Below, one piece after another: positions 50,103 through 61,208 of a DNA stretch of 64,000 bases. The notes beneath the pieces were generated by a model. The model was not told the DNA's origin. It saw nothing but the letters and a program-made list of their open reading frames with translations, and did no database searches. A program made the position numbers and the translations under genes. The DNA is from Sphingobacteriales bacterium (GTDB lineage: Bacteria; Bacteroidota; Bacteroidia; Chitinophagales; Chitinophagaceae), in the NCBI GenBank assembly GCA_004144175.1, contig SEFT01000003.1, positions 220,501 to 284,500 on the forward strand. The letters are read 5' to 3'. Each line of letters starts with the position of its first letter. The stretch's first letter is position 1.

Positions 50103-51260
50103 TTAGTTGTTATTCTTTCCCGGATATACGTACTTAGGTTTTGCCGGTTCTTTCTTAGCGTCTGCTTTTTTAGCATCTGCTTTCTTATCTGCCGGTTTTG
50201 CTTTACTCGCTACATCTGCTTTTGTTATTGCTTGTCTTTTCTCTTTCTCTTGTTTCGGTTTCACAGTTGGCTTAGGCAGTTCCTTCTTTACTACAGGAGT
50301 TGCTTTTGCCTGAGGCGCAGCTTTAGCCGCTGTGGGCTGTAGTGCAGGTTTAGTTGCTGTAGGCTGTGGTATCGGCTTCATTATTGGTATGGCGGCAGTG
50401 GCACTGTCTTTCTTGCCGCCGTCAATGATTGCTTTTACCCAGTCCATATTACTCAGCCCTTTGTTCGATGGCATCTTCCAGGGCAGTGCCGGGGATGCTA
50501 CTACTTGTCCTTTATAACGCAGGTCCAGCACTTCGTATTTGTCCCAACCTACACGGTTCAGTACTTTTTTATAGAAGGCAAATAAGTTGTCAAACTTAGC
50601 TTTCATGTTGCTGGTATCACCCAGTATAATGCGCTGATTGCCCAGCACAGGCACTACTTCAAATGTGCGGTCATCCGTCACCACTAGTTGCGACACCTGC
50701 GCATTCCAGAAGCTATCGCGCTCTATATGTCTTACCAGCGCTACTATTTGCCCTTTCAAAGCCATAGCCGCACTGTCATCTTTCAGCACCGGCACATTCG
50801 TAACTACCGTAGTATAGTGTATGTACTGCCCTGAGAGTGGCATCGCCTGTAACGAACGATCGAGGTAATAGCTATTCCCGCTTTGATCGAACAGGCGCGC
50901 TACGGGTATACGTTGCGTAACGTTAGCATGCAGCACCTTTTGGTTGTCGATGTACACCTGCGCATCTTCTACCCAAGGGTTGGCGTTGATCACCTTTTCC
51001 AGGCGGTTGATGTCGATATTATTCAAGTCTGCATTCTGCCCGTTGACGCTATTCCCATTTATCAGCACCTGCTTTATGTCCTGCTTATCTACAAAGTGAT
51101 ACTGTGGATTTTTGATATTAATGCTCAATCCATCTACACTTCTGTCATTCTGTATTTTAGTAGCGCTCGATATCGCCATGACGCATCCGGTGGTCAATAT
51201 GATTGTAACCACCAGTTGCAGCACTTTACGGATCGATATTTTGCGCTTCTTCTGTTCCAT
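50103..51260 (-). CDS. ftsQ: Cell division protein FtsQ-like, with long basic C-terminal tail
   Basis: N-terminal TM, VEDAQVYIDNQKVLHANVTQRIPVARLFDQSGNSYYLD, position between murC and ftsA. Confidence 0.85.
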   Translation of the reverse strand: MEQKKRKISIRKVLQLVVTIILTTGCVMAISSATKIQNDRSVDGLSINIKNPQYHFVDKQDIKQVLINGNSVNGQNADLNNIDINRLEKVINANPWVEDAQVYIDNQKVLHANVTQRIPVARLFDQSGNSYYLDRSLQAMPLSGQYIHYTTVVTNVPVLKDDSAAMALKGQIVALVRHIERDSFWNAQVSQLVVTDDRTFEVVPVLGNQRIILGDTSNMKAKFDNLFAFYKKVLNRVGWDKYEVLDLRYKGQVVASPALPWKMPSNKGLSNMDWVKAIIDGGKKDSATAAIPIMKPIPQPTATKPALQPTAAKAAPQAKATPVVKKELPKPTVKPKQEKEKRQAITKADVASKAKPADKKADAKKADAKKEPAKPKYVYPGKNNN

Positions 51261-52619
51261 CTATTTACTTGCCAGTATTTCGCCTATCGGTTTTACAAGT
51301 TGATCTATATCACCGGCACCTGCTGTTATGAACAGGTCGGGCTTTGCAGCCTTTACATATTCCAGCAGTCCCTCTTTCGAAAGAATGGTCTTGCTCGGGT
51401 TTGCCATTTTATCCGCTATCATTTGCGATGAAACCCCTTCGATCGGCAATTCGCGCGCAGGGTATATATCCAGCAGTATCACTTCATCGGCCATATCCAG
51501 GCTATGCGCAAAGCCATCTGCCAGGTCGCGGGTACGGGTAAACAAATGCGGCTGGAATGCCACTACACACTTGCGCCCATGGAACAGGCGCTTGGCACTG
51601 CTTATCAGCGCAGCCAGTTCTTCAGGATGGTGTGCATAATCATCTATATAAACCGCCTTATCATTCTTTACCACATATTCAAAACGGCGCTTAACCCCTC
51701 TGAATGCAGCTAGCGCCTCTCTTATCTTATCAGAATCGATCTTCAGCAGATGCGCTATGGTAATAGCAGCAACCGCATTCTCCACGTTGTGCATGCCGCC
51801 TATCGGCAGGTGTAGCTTTTCAATGCTCCAGTCTTCACCTACTACATCGAACACATATCCGCCTGACTTCTGTACAATATTGGCAGCATATATATCTGCC
51901 GCATCGTTTTGCAGGCTATAGGTAAGTATGCTCGATGCCGACAGATCGCTTGCTCTTTTCAGTCCGTGTTTGGCCAGCAGTGTGCCACCTGGTTTAATGT
52001 TCTTTGTATACTGAATGAATGCTTTCTCCATTTCTTCAGCAGTGCCATAGATATCCAGGTGGTCAGGGTCCATAGCTGTAAGTACAGCTACATCGGGGTG
52101 CAGCTTCAGGAAGCTCCTGTCGTATTCATCGGCTTCTATCACGGCTACATTGTTATCACTGCTCCAGTAGTTGCGCTCATAGTTAACAGACACACCACCC
52201 AGAAACGCGTTACAACCCAAACCGGTCTCACGCAGCAGGTAAGCGGTCATGGTGCTGATGGTGGTCTTGCCATGCGTACCTGCTACTGTAATAGCAAATG
52301 AGGTCTGCGTGATCCATTGCAATACATCGCTGCGTTTATAAACAGGATAGTTATTATCGCGGAACCAATTCAGTTCTTTATGATCCGCAGGTATAGCAGG
52401 AGTATACACTACCAGCTCTGCTTCTTTATCTATTAGTGATACATCATCTGCGTAATGTATCTCCATGCCCTCTTCTGCCAGTTTCATCGTCAGCTCCGTT
52501 TCGGTTTTGTCGTAACCGCTGACAGCAGCACCTCTCTGGCGGAAATAGCGTGCCAGGGCGCTCATACCGATGCCGCCTATGCCTACGAAATAGATCCTTT
52601 TTAGTTCGAGTACGTTCAT
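51261..52619 (-). CDS. murC: UDP-N-acetylmuramate--L-alanine ligase
   Basis: IYFVGIGGIGMSALARYF, GTHGKTTISTM. Confidence 0.97.
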   Translation of the reverse strand: MNVLELKRIYFVGIGGIGMSALARYFRQRGAAVSGYDKTETELTMKLAEEGMEIHYADDVSLIDKEAELVVYTPAIPADHKELNWFRDNNYPVYKRSDVLQWITQTSFAITVAGTHGKTTISTMTAYLLRETGLGCNAFLGGVSVNYERNYWSSDNNVAVIEADEYDRSFLKLHPDVAVLTAMDPDHLDIYGTAEEMEKAFIQYTKNIKPGGTLLAKHGLKRASDLSASSILTYSLQNDAADIYAANIVQKSGGYVFDVVGEDWSIEKLHLPIGGMHNVENAVAAITIAHLLKIDSDKIREALAAFRGVKRRFEYVVKNDKAVYIDDYAHHPEELAALISSAKRLFHGRKCVVAFQPHLFTRTRDLADGFAHSLDMADEVILLDIYPARELPIEGVSSQMIADKMANPSKTILSKEGLLEYVKAAKPDLFITAGAGDIDQLVKPIGEILASK

Positions 52620-53725
52620 TAGTTTTTCACTTTTGCTATTTCCATTACTTTCCGCGCTATCCGCTCGTCCGCATCCTTTATTGCCAGCGCCAGCAGGTTG
52701 CGCGACATGATGTCTTGCATCGGCTGGTCAGTCAATAGTTTCTTTATCTTTTTTATCAATTCTGTTTTTGCTTCATTGTCCTTTACCATCAGCGCGGCAT
52801 TGTGCTGCACCAGCGCCATGGCATTGCTCGTCTGGTGGTCTTCTGCCGCAAACGGATATGGCACAAACACTACGGGCTTCGCTGCGATACACAATTCTGC
52901 TATTGCTAAAGCTCCCGCACGTGACACTACCAGGTCGGCAGCAGCATAAGCGTAGTCCATCTGGCGTATAAACTCAAACACTTTTACACTGCCTTTAAAT
53001 GCCTCAGCCCTTTTTTGTGCCTGCTCGTAGTACAGCTTACCTGTCTGCCAAACGATCTGCACACCTTCTTTTATCAGTTCATCCAGGCTCTCGTCTATCG
53101 CTTCGTTTATCGACTTTGCGCCAAGACTGCCACCTACCACAAGGATAGTCGTTTTACGCTCGTCCATACCCAGCCATGCCTGCCCTTCTGCTCTTGTTAT
53201 GTTCGACTGTGAGATATTTTTTCTCACAGGGTTTCCGCTGTGTATTATTCTGTCTTTCGGGAAGAACTTATCCATCTGGTCGTAAGCGACACATATGGCT
53301 TTTGCCTTCTTACCCAATATCTTATTGCTCTTACCTGCGTATGAGTTCTGTTCCTGTATTAATGTTGGTATGCCTGCACCCTGTGCCGCATTCAGCATCG
53401 GAAAGCTGGCATATCCGCCCACACCTACAACTGCATCCGGCTTAAAGTCCTTCAGTATGCTCTTGGCCTTCCACATACTCTTCAACATCTTATAGGGCAG
53501 CAACAGGTTCTTCAGCATATTGCTCCTGTTGAAGCCTACTATATCCAGCCCTATTATTTCGAAACCTTCCTGCGGCACTTTCTCCATCTCCATCTTGCCC
53601 TTCGCCCCCACGAACAATAGCTGCGTACCCGGCGCAAGGCGCTGCAGCGCCTGCCCTATGGCAACTGCGGGAAAGATGTGCCCACCTGTTCCGCCCCCGG
53701 CTATTATGACGCGCATGCTACTCAT
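52619..53725 (-). CDS. murG: UDP-GlcNAc undecaprenyl-diphosphomuramoylpentapeptide transferase
   Basis: IIAGGGTGGHIFPAVAI, VGGSLGAKSINEAI, SRAGALAIAELC. Confidence 0.97.
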   Translation of the reverse strand: MSSMRVIIAGGGTGGHIFPAVAIGQALQRLAPGTQLLFVGAKGKMEMEKVPQEGFEIIGLDIVGFNRSNMLKNLLLPYKMLKSMWKAKSILKDFKPDAVVGVGGYASFPMLNAAQGAGIPTLIQEQNSYAGKSNKILGKKAKAICVAYDQMDKFFPKDRIIHSGNPVRKNISQSNITRAEGQAWLGMDERKTTILVVGGSLGAKSINEAIDESLDELIKEGVQIVWQTGKLYYEQAQKRAEAFKGSVKVFEFIRQMDYAYAAADLVVSRAGALAIAELCIAAKPVVFVPYPFAAEDHQTSNAMALVQHNAALMVKDNEAKTELIKKIKKLLTDQPMQDIMSRNLLALAIKDADERIARKVMEIAKVKN

Positions 53726-53731
53726 GTTATG

Positions 53732-54979
53732 CTATGCAGGTAATGTTTGTTTTTTTGTTGCTCTTTTCTTTTTATCAGCCGGTTCTTCTTCAATTGCCTC
53801 CGTTGCTGCTTCTACAGCCACACCTTCTACTTCCTGTCCATCACCCTCCATTTCATCTACATAGCGGCTTACGCTTAGTATCACTCCTATAGCTATACTA
53901 TTAAACCATATAGACGAACCACCCATGCTCACCAGCGGCAGGGTAAGACCTGTAACTGGCACTAAGTGCACATTTACTGCCATGTTCAGCATAGCCTGGA
54001 ATACCAGTGTAATGCTTAGCCCCACTGCCAGGAATGCCCCAAATGCATAAGGACATCGCCTGAATATCAAAATGCTTCGCCAGAGGAACAGCAGGTACAG
54101 TCCTACCAGTCCGGCTCCGCCTATCAGACCGTATTCTTCTATGATGATGGAATATATAAAGTCGGAATAAGGGTGCGGCAGAAAGTTGCGTTGCTGGCTG
54201 TTGCCGGGACCGAGGCCCGTAACACCACCATTCGCGATGGCGATCTTTGCCTGAAGCACCTGGTATACATCTTCTTTCTTCTTTCCGTCTTCGCTCTTGC
54301 CTACGAAGTCGTGTATACGCTGCTCCCATGTAGCGGCGCGGCCAAAGCCTGTGATCTTCGACACCGTAAACAGCAGCACTACACCAATGATACCCGCCAG
54401 GGCCAGCAAAGCAATATGCTTCACCTGCACACGACCAATAAAGAACAGGATGCAGCAGGTAAACCCAAGCATCATAGCCGTCGAAAGGTTGGCCGGTGCA
54501 ATCAAGGCACAAGTAGCAAATACCGGTATCAGTACAGGCATAAAGCCTTTCTTCCAGTCTTTAATTACATTTTGCTTAATGCTCAGTATCCGCGCCAGGA
54601 ACATGAACAAGGCCAGCTTAGCCAGGTCCGATGTCTGGAAGGTAATATTTACGACGGGCAGGCGTATCCAGCGCGAACCTTCGTTGAGCGTAGTACCGAA
54701 GAATAGCGTATAGAATAGTAGCGGCAGACTTATGAGGTACAGCAGCACAGCTATTTTCGCAAACTTGGTGTAGTTCAGGTTGTGTATCCAATAGATAACG
54801 CCGAGACCAACACCCAATACCATCAATTGTTTAATCAGGTAGTAGCTTCCGTTCTTATCCATGCGATAAGCAAGCGAACCCGTGGAGCTATATACAGCCA
54901 GCATGCTTACGAACGATAGTATCAATACTACCGCCCATATCACTTTATCCCCCTTTATCCTATCAAGCAACTGTTGCAT
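53732..54979 (-). CDS. ftsW: FtsW/RodA/SpoVE family glycosyltransferase
   Basis: GEGSRWI-like NEGSRWIRLPVVNITFQTSDLAKLALFMFLA; VTGLTLPLVSMGGSSIW. Confidence 0.96.
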   Translation of the reverse strand: MQQLLDRIKGDKVIWAVVLILSFVSMLAVYSSTGSLAYRMDKNGSYYLIKQLMVLGVGLGVIYWIHNLNYTKFAKIAVLLYLISLPLLFYTLFFGTTLNEGSRWIRLPVVNITFQTSDLAKLALFMFLARILSIKQNVIKDWKKGFMPVLIPVFATCALIAPANLSTAMMLGFTCCILFFIGRVQVKHIALLALAGIIGVVLLFTVSKITGFGRAATWEQRIHDFVGKSEDGKKKEDVYQVLQAKIAIANGGVTGLGPGNSQQRNFLPHPYSDFIYSIIIEEYGLIGGAGLVGLYLLFLWRSILIFRRCPYAFGAFLAVGLSITLVFQAMLNMAVNVHLVPVTGLTLPLVSMGGSSIWFNSIAIGVILSVSRYVDEMEGDGQEVEGVAVEAATEAIEEEPADKKKRATKKQTLPA

Positions 54980-55015
54980 GTGAGTGTATATGAGTATTTC
55001 TAAATTCTTTTTATA

Positions 55016-56371
55016 CTACAGCGTGTGTACCGCTTCTTTGAACTGCTTGCCCCTGTCTTCGTAGTTTTTGAACAGATCGAAGCTGGCACACGCAGGCGAC
55101 AGCAGTACAGCATCACCTTTATCAGCCAGTGAGTAGGCGGCAGCTACGGCGTCCATTGCACTTTGTGTATCTATGATATTTTCCACCACTCCATCGAACG
55201 CGGCGTGAATCGGTGCATTGTCGATGCCCATACATACGATGGCTTTCACTTTCTCCTTGACCAGTTCCATTATCTCGTTATAGTCGTTGCCCTTATCCTG
55301 ACCGCCCAATATCAGCACCGTAGGTTGCTTCATGCTTTCCAGCGCAAACCATACCGAATTCACGTTTGTAGCCTTGCTATCGTTAATGAACTCGACACCA
55401 CGCACGGTAGCTACGAACTCCAGTCTATGCTCCAGCCCCTCGAACGAAGCAAAGCTTTCCCTGATCTTTTCTTTCCTGATGCCTGCGATACGTGCAGATA
55501 TACCCGCTGCCATGCTGTTATATTGATTGTGCTTACCTTTTATGGATAGATCGTGGATAGACATGCTGAGGTCTTCTCCGCCGTGTTGTATATGCATGAT
55601 GTCTCTGCTGATGTATCCGCCTTCGTTCAAGTTTTGATCGCTCATCGTGAAATAAATTTTTTGTGCGTTAGTGGAATGGCCCTTCAAATAATCCGTAATT
55701 ACGCTATCGTCAAGGTTTACTATGAAATACTGTTCTGTTGTCTGGTTTTCTGTTATACGGAACTTTGATGCTACGTAGTTCTCAAACTTGTAATCGTACC
55801 TGTCCAGGTGATCAGGGGTAATATTCAGCAGCACTGCCACATCTGGGCAAAACTGATGGATATCATCCAGCTGAAAACTGCTCACTTCTATCACATACCA
55901 CTCAGCAGGCTTTTCGGCTATCTGCCTGGCAAAGCTGTAGCCTATATTACCTACCATTGCCACATCATAGCCTGCTTTTTCCAGCAGGTGATACGTAAGC
56001 TTGGTGGTAGTACTTTTTCCGTTGCTGCCTGTTATGGCTATTATCTTGCTATCACCTTTATATCTATATCCAAATTCTATCTCGCTGCATACTTCGATAT
56101 CGGCTTTTCTGATCTCTTTCATCACAGCCACCTTCTCGCTTATGCCCGGGCTTTTTACTATGCATTGGGCATTTAGTATTTGCTCCATGCTGTGGCCACC
56201 ATCTTCGTAGGCTATACCTGCTTGCTCCAGTTCTTTCTTCGTAGCTTCTTTTATCTTTCCGCCATCTGTTACAAACACATCCCAGCCCTGCTGCTTGCCC
56301 AGCAATGCAGTACCTATACCGCTTTCGCCGGCACCCAGTATCACGAGTCTTTTATCTGTGTTCGCGTCCAA
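55016..56371 (-). CDS. murD: UDP-N-acetylmuramoylalanine--D-glutamate ligase
   Basis: ILGAGESGIGTALLG, ITGSNGKSTTTKL, HRLEFVATVRGVEFINDSKATN. Confidence 0.96.
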   Translation of the reverse strand: MDANTDKRLVILGAGESGIGTALLGKQQGWDVFVTDGGKIKEATKKELEQAGIAYEDGGHSMEQILNAQCIVKSPGISEKVAVMKEIRKADIEVCSEIEFGYRYKGDSKIIAITGSNGKSTTTKLTYHLLEKAGYDVAMVGNIGYSFARQIAEKPAEWYVIEVSSFQLDDIHQFCPDVAVLLNITPDHLDRYDYKFENYVASKFRITENQTTEQYFIVNLDDSVITDYLKGHSTNAQKIYFTMSDQNLNEGGYISRDIMHIQHGGEDLSMSIHDLSIKGKHNQYNSMAAGISARIAGIRKEKIRESFASFEGLEHRLEFVATVRGVEFINDSKATNVNSVWFALESMKQPTVLILGGQDKGNDYNEIMELVKEKVKAIVCMGIDNAPIHAAFDGVVENIIDTQSAMDAVAAAYSLADKGDAVLLSPACASFDLFKNYEDRGKQFKEAVHTL

Positions 56372-57643
56372 CTATTGCAGTTTTAATGTCACGATGCTCA
56401 ATATGGCAAGCAATATGCCCACGATCCAAAACCTTGTTACTATTTTACTTTCATGATATCCTAGTTTCTGGTAGTGGTGGTGCAGCGGAGACATCAACAG
56501 TATCCTGCGGCCCTCACCATACTTTTTCTTTGTGTATTTGAAATAACTCACCTGCAATACCACCGACAGATTTTCTACGAGGAATATGCCGCAGATAATA
56601 GGCACTAAAAGCTCTTTTCTTACAATGATTGCCAGCGATGCTATAATACCGCCCAGCGCCAGGCTACCTGTATCGCCCATAAATACCTGTGCCGGATAGG
56701 CATTGTACCAAAGGAAGCCTACACATGCACCTATGAATGCACCAATAAATATCGATAGCTCACTAAGGTTTGGTATGTGCATAATACCCAGGTAGTCGGC
56801 AAAAATGTAGTTACCAGACACATAGGCAAATACCGCAAGGCAAACGCCAATGATAGCCGATGTGCCCGTTGCCAGTCCGTCTATACCATCTGTAATATTG
56901 GCACCGTTCGACACAGCTACAATTATGAAGATCACGAACAGGATATAGATAATAGGCGTAACAATACCTACATTGCTTTCACCAAACCAGCGGGCAATGC
57001 CTTCGTAGCTCATCTCGTGGCTCTTCACGAATGGTATAGTCGTCGTAACACTCTTCACAGTAGTGTATTTACGCTCGTTTCCGTTTTGGTCTTTACGAAC
57101 GTATGGCTGCGAAACCACCTGCTCCGTTTTATTACGGATCGTCGGCTGCCCTTCTACAACTTCTCGTGTAGTCACCACGTGCTGATTGTAATACATGGTG
57201 GTGCCTACTATAATACCCAGCCCTATCTGACCCAGTATTTTAAACCTTCCTGCCAGTCCTTCTTTATCTTTCTTAAATACTTTGATATAGTCATCCAGAA
57301 AGCCTACCAGCCCAAGCCATATAGTAGATACCAGCATCAAAATGATGTATACATTGATAACGCGTGCAAACAATATGGTAGGTATCAGTATGGCTGATAT
57401 GATGATGATACCACCCATGGTAGGAGTACCATGCTTTTGCTTTTCGCCTTGCAAACCAAGATCGCGTACCGTTTCGCCTATCTGCTTGCGCTGAAGATAC
57501 TTGATCAGCCCCTTGCCCATAAAGGTGGAGATGACCAGGGAAAGTATGATGGCCATAGCTGCGCGGAAGCTGATATAGTAGAACACCCCGGCCCCGGTGA
57601 GTCCGAAATGTTCGCGCAGATATGTAAATAAGTAGTACAACAT
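56372..57643 (-). CDS. mraY: Phospho-N-acetylmuramoyl-pentapeptide-transferase
   Basis: [58 protein letters not shown]. Confidence 0.97.
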   Translation of the reverse strand: MLYYLFTYLREHFGLTGAGVFYYISFRAAMAIILSLVISTFMGKGLIKYLQRKQIGETVRDLGLQGEKQKHGTPTMGGIIIISAILIPTILFARVINVYIILMLVSTIWLGLVGFLDDYIKVFKKDKEGLAGRFKILGQIGLGIIVGTTMYYNQHVVTTREVVEGQPTIRNKTEQVVSQPYVRKDQNGNERKYTTVKSVTTTIPFVKSHEMSYEGIARWFGESNVGIVTPIIYILFVIFIIVAVSNGANITDGIDGLATGTSAIIGVCLAVFAYVSGNYIFADYLGIMHIPNLSELSIFIGAFIGACVGFLWYNAYPAQVFMGDTGSLALGGIIASLAIIVRKELLVPIICGIFLVENLSVVLQVSYFKYTKKKYGEGRRILLMSPLHHHYQKLGYHESKIVTRFWIVGILLAILSIVTLKLQ

Positions 57644-57653
57644 ATTTCTTTCC

Positions 57654-59120
57654 CTATTTATTTAATGTCTTAAATGCTTCTGTCAGCACTGCCCTGTCAT
57701 CAAAAGGGTGTTTCACTCCTTTTATCTCCTGGTAAGTTTCATGGCCTTTACCGGCTATCAGTATGATGTCCTGCTGGCCGGCTAATGCACATGCTGTCTT
57801 TATTGCCTCTCTTCTGTCTGTTATTCTCAACACTTTTCTCTTATGCGCGCCCGTAAGGCTCGCCTCCATATCATTCAGTATATCTTCAGGGTTTTCGCTT
57901 CTCGGGTTGTCCGATGTCAGTATCACGCGGTCGCTGTGCTCACATACCACTTCTGCCATTACCGGGCGCTTGGTTTTATCACGGTCGCCGCCGCAGCCTA
58001 CTACGGTGATGATCTGCTGGCCATCTACTCTTAGCTGCTTTACGGTAGCCAGTACATTTATCAGCGCATCGGGCGTATGTGCATAGTCCACTATACCCAG
58101 CACCTTGTCGTTCGGCGACATGTATGTTTCAAACCGGCCCGGCGCTCCGTGCAGGTTGCTCAGCACCGACAATACCTTCATTTCATCCTCGCCCAGCAAC
58201 GTTGCTGCGCCGTACACCGCCAGCAGGTTATAGGCATTGAATGTTCCTATCATCCTGAAATGCGCTTCATGTACGCCTACCAGCATCACAAGGCCGGTCA
58301 GGTTGTTCTCCAGTATCTTGCCTTTGATGTTGCCCGGCGCTTTCAGGCTATATGCATTCTTACTTGCATTGGTGTTTTGCAGCATCACCATACCGCGCTT
58401 ATCATCGGCATTGGTCAGTGCAAATGCTTCTTTAGGCAACCCGTCAAAGAATGCTTTCTTTACGCGTATGTATTCGTCAAAGGTTTTATGATAATCTAAG
58501 TGATCGTGCGTGATGTTCGTGAAGATGCCACCGGCGAATTGTATACCGTCTATACGGTGTTGATGCACCGCATGGGAGCTTACTTCCATAAATACATACT
58601 CGCATCCCGCATCCGCCATCTTAGCCAGCAATGCCTGTATCGATACAGCATCAGGCGTGGTATGCGTAGATATTTCTACCGCGTCGTCAATATGGTTCTG
58701 TACGGTCGATATCAATCCTGTTTTGTAACCCAGTGCTTTATATAGCTGGTACAGCAGCGTGGCGGTTGTAGTTTTACCGTTGGTACCCGTAACACCCACT
58801 ATCTTCATTTGCATAGATGGATCGCCATAGAATGAGCTGGCAATAAGGCCTGCTACCGCTGCACTATCTTTTACCTGTATATAGGTTACGCCGTCTTTAC
58901 GATTCTCTGGCAACTGCTCGCATACGACAGCCGATGCTCCCATATCGACAGCTTTATCGATGAACTGGTGCCCATCGACAGCCGTACCGCGTAGCGCGAT
59001 GAACAGCGTACCGGCCGCTACTTTGCGCGAGTCGATACAGATACTGTTTACCTCAACAGCAGTATCGCCCAATACTTGCACCGGTTGTATGCGTATCAAT
59101 ATGTCTTTTAGTACGGCCAT
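57654..59120 (-). CDS. murE: UDP-N-acetylmuramoyl-L-alanyl-D-glutamate ligase (third amino acid adding)
   Basis: [42 protein letters not shown] (DNPR, meso-DAP-type motif). Confidence 0.96.
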   Translation of the reverse strand: MAVLKDILIRIQPVQVLGDTAVEVNSICIDSRKVAAGTLFIALRGTAVDGHQFIDKAVDMGASAVVCEQLPENRKDGVTYIQVKDSAAVAGLIASSFYGDPSMQMKIVGVTGTNGKTTTATLLYQLYKALGYKTGLISTVQNHIDDAVEISTHTTPDAVSIQALLAKMADAGCEYVFMEVSSHAVHQHRIDGIQFAGGIFTNITHDHLDYHKTFDEYIRVKKAFFDGLPKEAFALTNADDKRGMVMLQNTNASKNAYSLKAPGNIKGKILENNLTGLVMLVGVHEAHFRMIGTFNAYNLLAVYGAATLLGEDEMKVLSVLSNLHGAPGRFETYMSPNDKVLGIVDYAHTPDALINVLATVKQLRVDGQQIITVVGCGGDRDKTKRPVMAEVVCEHSDRVILTSDNPRSENPEDILNDMEASLTGAHKRKVLRITDRREAIKTACALAGQQDIILIAGKGHETYQEIKGVKHPFDDRAVLTEAFKTLNK

Positions 59121-61208
59121 TTAGCTTAGTTGCAATACAATTGTTTGACCCTTCATTACACGGTTGCCCGGTGCCACCGATTGTTGCTGCACCTTGCCTT
59201 TTCCTTTTACATGCACCTGCAGTCCTTCTTTCTCCAGCAGGTACACGGCATCCTTTAACCCCATACCGTTTACATCAGGCATCATGCCTTTGTATATAGC
59301 TTTAGGTGTTATGTCGATTTTCCTGCTCGAGTCAGAGGTTAGCTGTGCTATATAGTTGTCCTGCCCGATGTTTGCTTTCTGGCCAATGGCATTCAGCAAT
59401 ACCCTGTAGCTACCGGCAGTTGCCTGCTGTGCATACATTCTGCTTTTCGTAGCCTTGGCAATACTATCCAGCGGGCCATCCCAGCCTTTGCCCGATGCGA
59501 ATATCTTATCGGCTATCATCCTGAAAACAGGTGCGGCAATGGTACCACCATAATAGGCACCAGAGCGCGGCTTGGTACGTATCACTACCGCAATGGTATA
59601 GCGTGGCTTTTCTGCCGGGAAATACCCTACGAAAGAACCCTGGTATACGCCATCGGTATATTTGATTCCTTTGTCGGCCACCTGCGCGGTACCGGTCTTA
59701 CCGGCTATATTGTAGAAAGGCCCTTGTATGTGTTTACCGGTTCCGCTCACAGCTACCTCGCGCGTGCAGGCTTGCAGCTGCCTGATGGTGCTGCTGTCAC
59801 CTATTGCTTCTTCTACCACTTCCGGCTTGAAGTTCTTGATAGACCTTCCGTATTCGCGGATGGAGCTGATCAGGTAAGGTCGCATCATCTTACCGTTGTT
59901 GGCAACTGCATTATACACCATAGCGGTATGCAACGGTGTTACCTGTATAGAGTATCCCGTAGCCATCCATGGCAGTGTAGTTGCACTCCATGTTTTGCTT
60001 TTCGGTGTTACCAGTACCGGCCTGCGCTCGCCGGCCAGGTCTATGCCCGTACGCTCATGCAGGTGCAGCTTCTTTATATTATTTATGAACCTGTCCGGCT
60101 CTTTGTAATAGTATTGATATGCCAGCTTAGCCATAGCTGCATTAGAAGAATGTGCAAAGGCATCTCTGATAGACAATACGCCAAGGCCCAGGTGTGAATC
60201 CCTCATGGTACGATTGCCAAAGCGGATAGCTCCACCTTCGCAGTTCACCATATCATTTACGTTGATGTATTTATCATTCAACAATGATATAAGCGTCACG
60301 AGCTTGAATGTAGAACCCGGCTCGGTTGGTATCATTGCATAATTGAAGTCTTCCCAATAGCTGCCATCCTTTTGGCGGCCCAGGTTCACCAGTGCTTTTA
60401 TCTTGCCGGTTTGCACTTCCATTACGATCACCGTACCGTACAGGCACTCGTATTGCTGCAGTACGCTCATCAGCCCGTGCTCTGCTACTTCCTGTATGCC
60501 TACATCCAGAGTAGTTACCAAGTCGCGGCCATTTTGCGGGTCTACTTCCGAGCCCTCTACCGGCGCCCATACACCACCTGTCAGCTTCTGCTCTATACGG
60601 CTGCCGCTTTCACCATTCAATACTGTATCATAGGTAGCTTCCATACCTATGGTTTGGCTGTTCTCACGATACAGTCCGATGGTACGGTAAGCAAGCATAC
60701 CATATGGGTTGATGCGCTTGATCTTAGGGTCTTCAATAAACCCACCCTTTCTTTTTCCTTTATTAAAGATGGGATAAGAGCGCAATGCCTGGTACTGATA
60801 ATAAGGCAGATTCTTCTTTAACAACCAGTAGCGCGACTTTTTATTAAAACCTTGCGTTAGCCTGTTTTTATATGTTTCAGGAGAAGCATCACCAAACAGT
60901 TCAGACATACGGAAAGCCAGACTATCGACTTTCTCATGGAATGTCTCAGGTTTTATTACCGTAAAGTCAACATGCACATCAAACTGCGGAAGTGAAGAAC
61001 AAAGCAGCGCCCCGTCCTCCGTATATATATTACCACGCTCGGCAGGCAGCGTTGTGCTGCGCATGTGCATTTGCTCGGCCAGCCTGCGCAGCTCGGGACC
61101 TTCGCCGCTTTGTATGCTGGCCGCTTTTATAATAACAGCGATGCCCAGCAAGCAAATGCAGACGAATGCCACATATACCCTAAACCGTATGTCCTTTTTT
61201 ACGTTCAA
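59121..61208 (-). CDS. ftsI: Class B penicillin-binding protein FtsI/PBP2-like with one C-terminal PASTA domain
   Basis: SSNAAMAK (SxxK at EPGSTFK region), GKTGTAQ (KTG motif), PASTA-like MPDVNGMGLKDAVYLLEKEGLQVHVKGKGKVQQQSVAPGN. Confidence 0.95.
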   Translation of the reverse strand: MNVKKDIRFRVYVAFVCICLLGIAVIIKAASIQSGEGPELRRLAEQMHMRSTTLPAERGNIYTEDGALLCSSLPQFDVHVDFTVIKPETFHEKVDSLAFRMSELFGDASPETYKNRLTQGFNKKSRYWLLKKNLPYYQYQALRSYPIFNKGKRKGGFIEDPKIKRINPYGMLAYRTIGLYRENSQTIGMEATYDTVLNGESGSRIEQKLTGGVWAPVEGSEVDPQNGRDLVTTLDVGIQEVAEHGLMSVLQQYECLYGTVIVMEVQTGKIKALVNLGRQKDGSYWEDFNYAMIPTEPGSTFKLVTLISLLNDKYINVNDMVNCEGGAIRFGNRTMRDSHLGLGVLSIRDAFAHSSNAAMAKLAYQYYYKEPDRFINNIKKLHLHERTGIDLAGERRPVLVTPKSKTWSATTLPWMATGYSIQVTPLHTAMVYNAVANNGKMMRPYLISSIREYGRSIKNFKPEVVEEAIGDSSTIRQLQACTREVAVSGTGKHIQGPFYNIAGKTGTAQVADKGIKYTDGVYQGSFVGYFPAEKPRYTIAVVIRTKPRSGAYYGGTIAAPVFRMIADKIFASGKGWDGPLDSIAKATKSRMYAQQATAGSYRVLLNAIGQKANIGQDNYIAQLTSDSSRKIDITPKAIYKGMMPDVNGMGLKDAVYLLEKEGLQVHVKGKGKVQQQSVAPGNRVMKGQTIVLQLS

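Noticed and set aside
49138-50106. 322-aa plus-strand ORF
   Set aside because: Lies antisense inside ftsA; the composition (many Cys/His/Tyr, no recognisable motif) is typical of a shadow ORF, and FtsA is unambiguous.
54173-54706. ORFs overlapping ftsW on both strands (also 53901..54512)
   Set aside because: Shadow reading frames of a conserved membrane protein gene.
56900-57250. Insertion in MraY ([43 protein letters not shown]...)
   Set aside because: An extended loop here is, to my knowledge, typical of Bacteroidota MraY.
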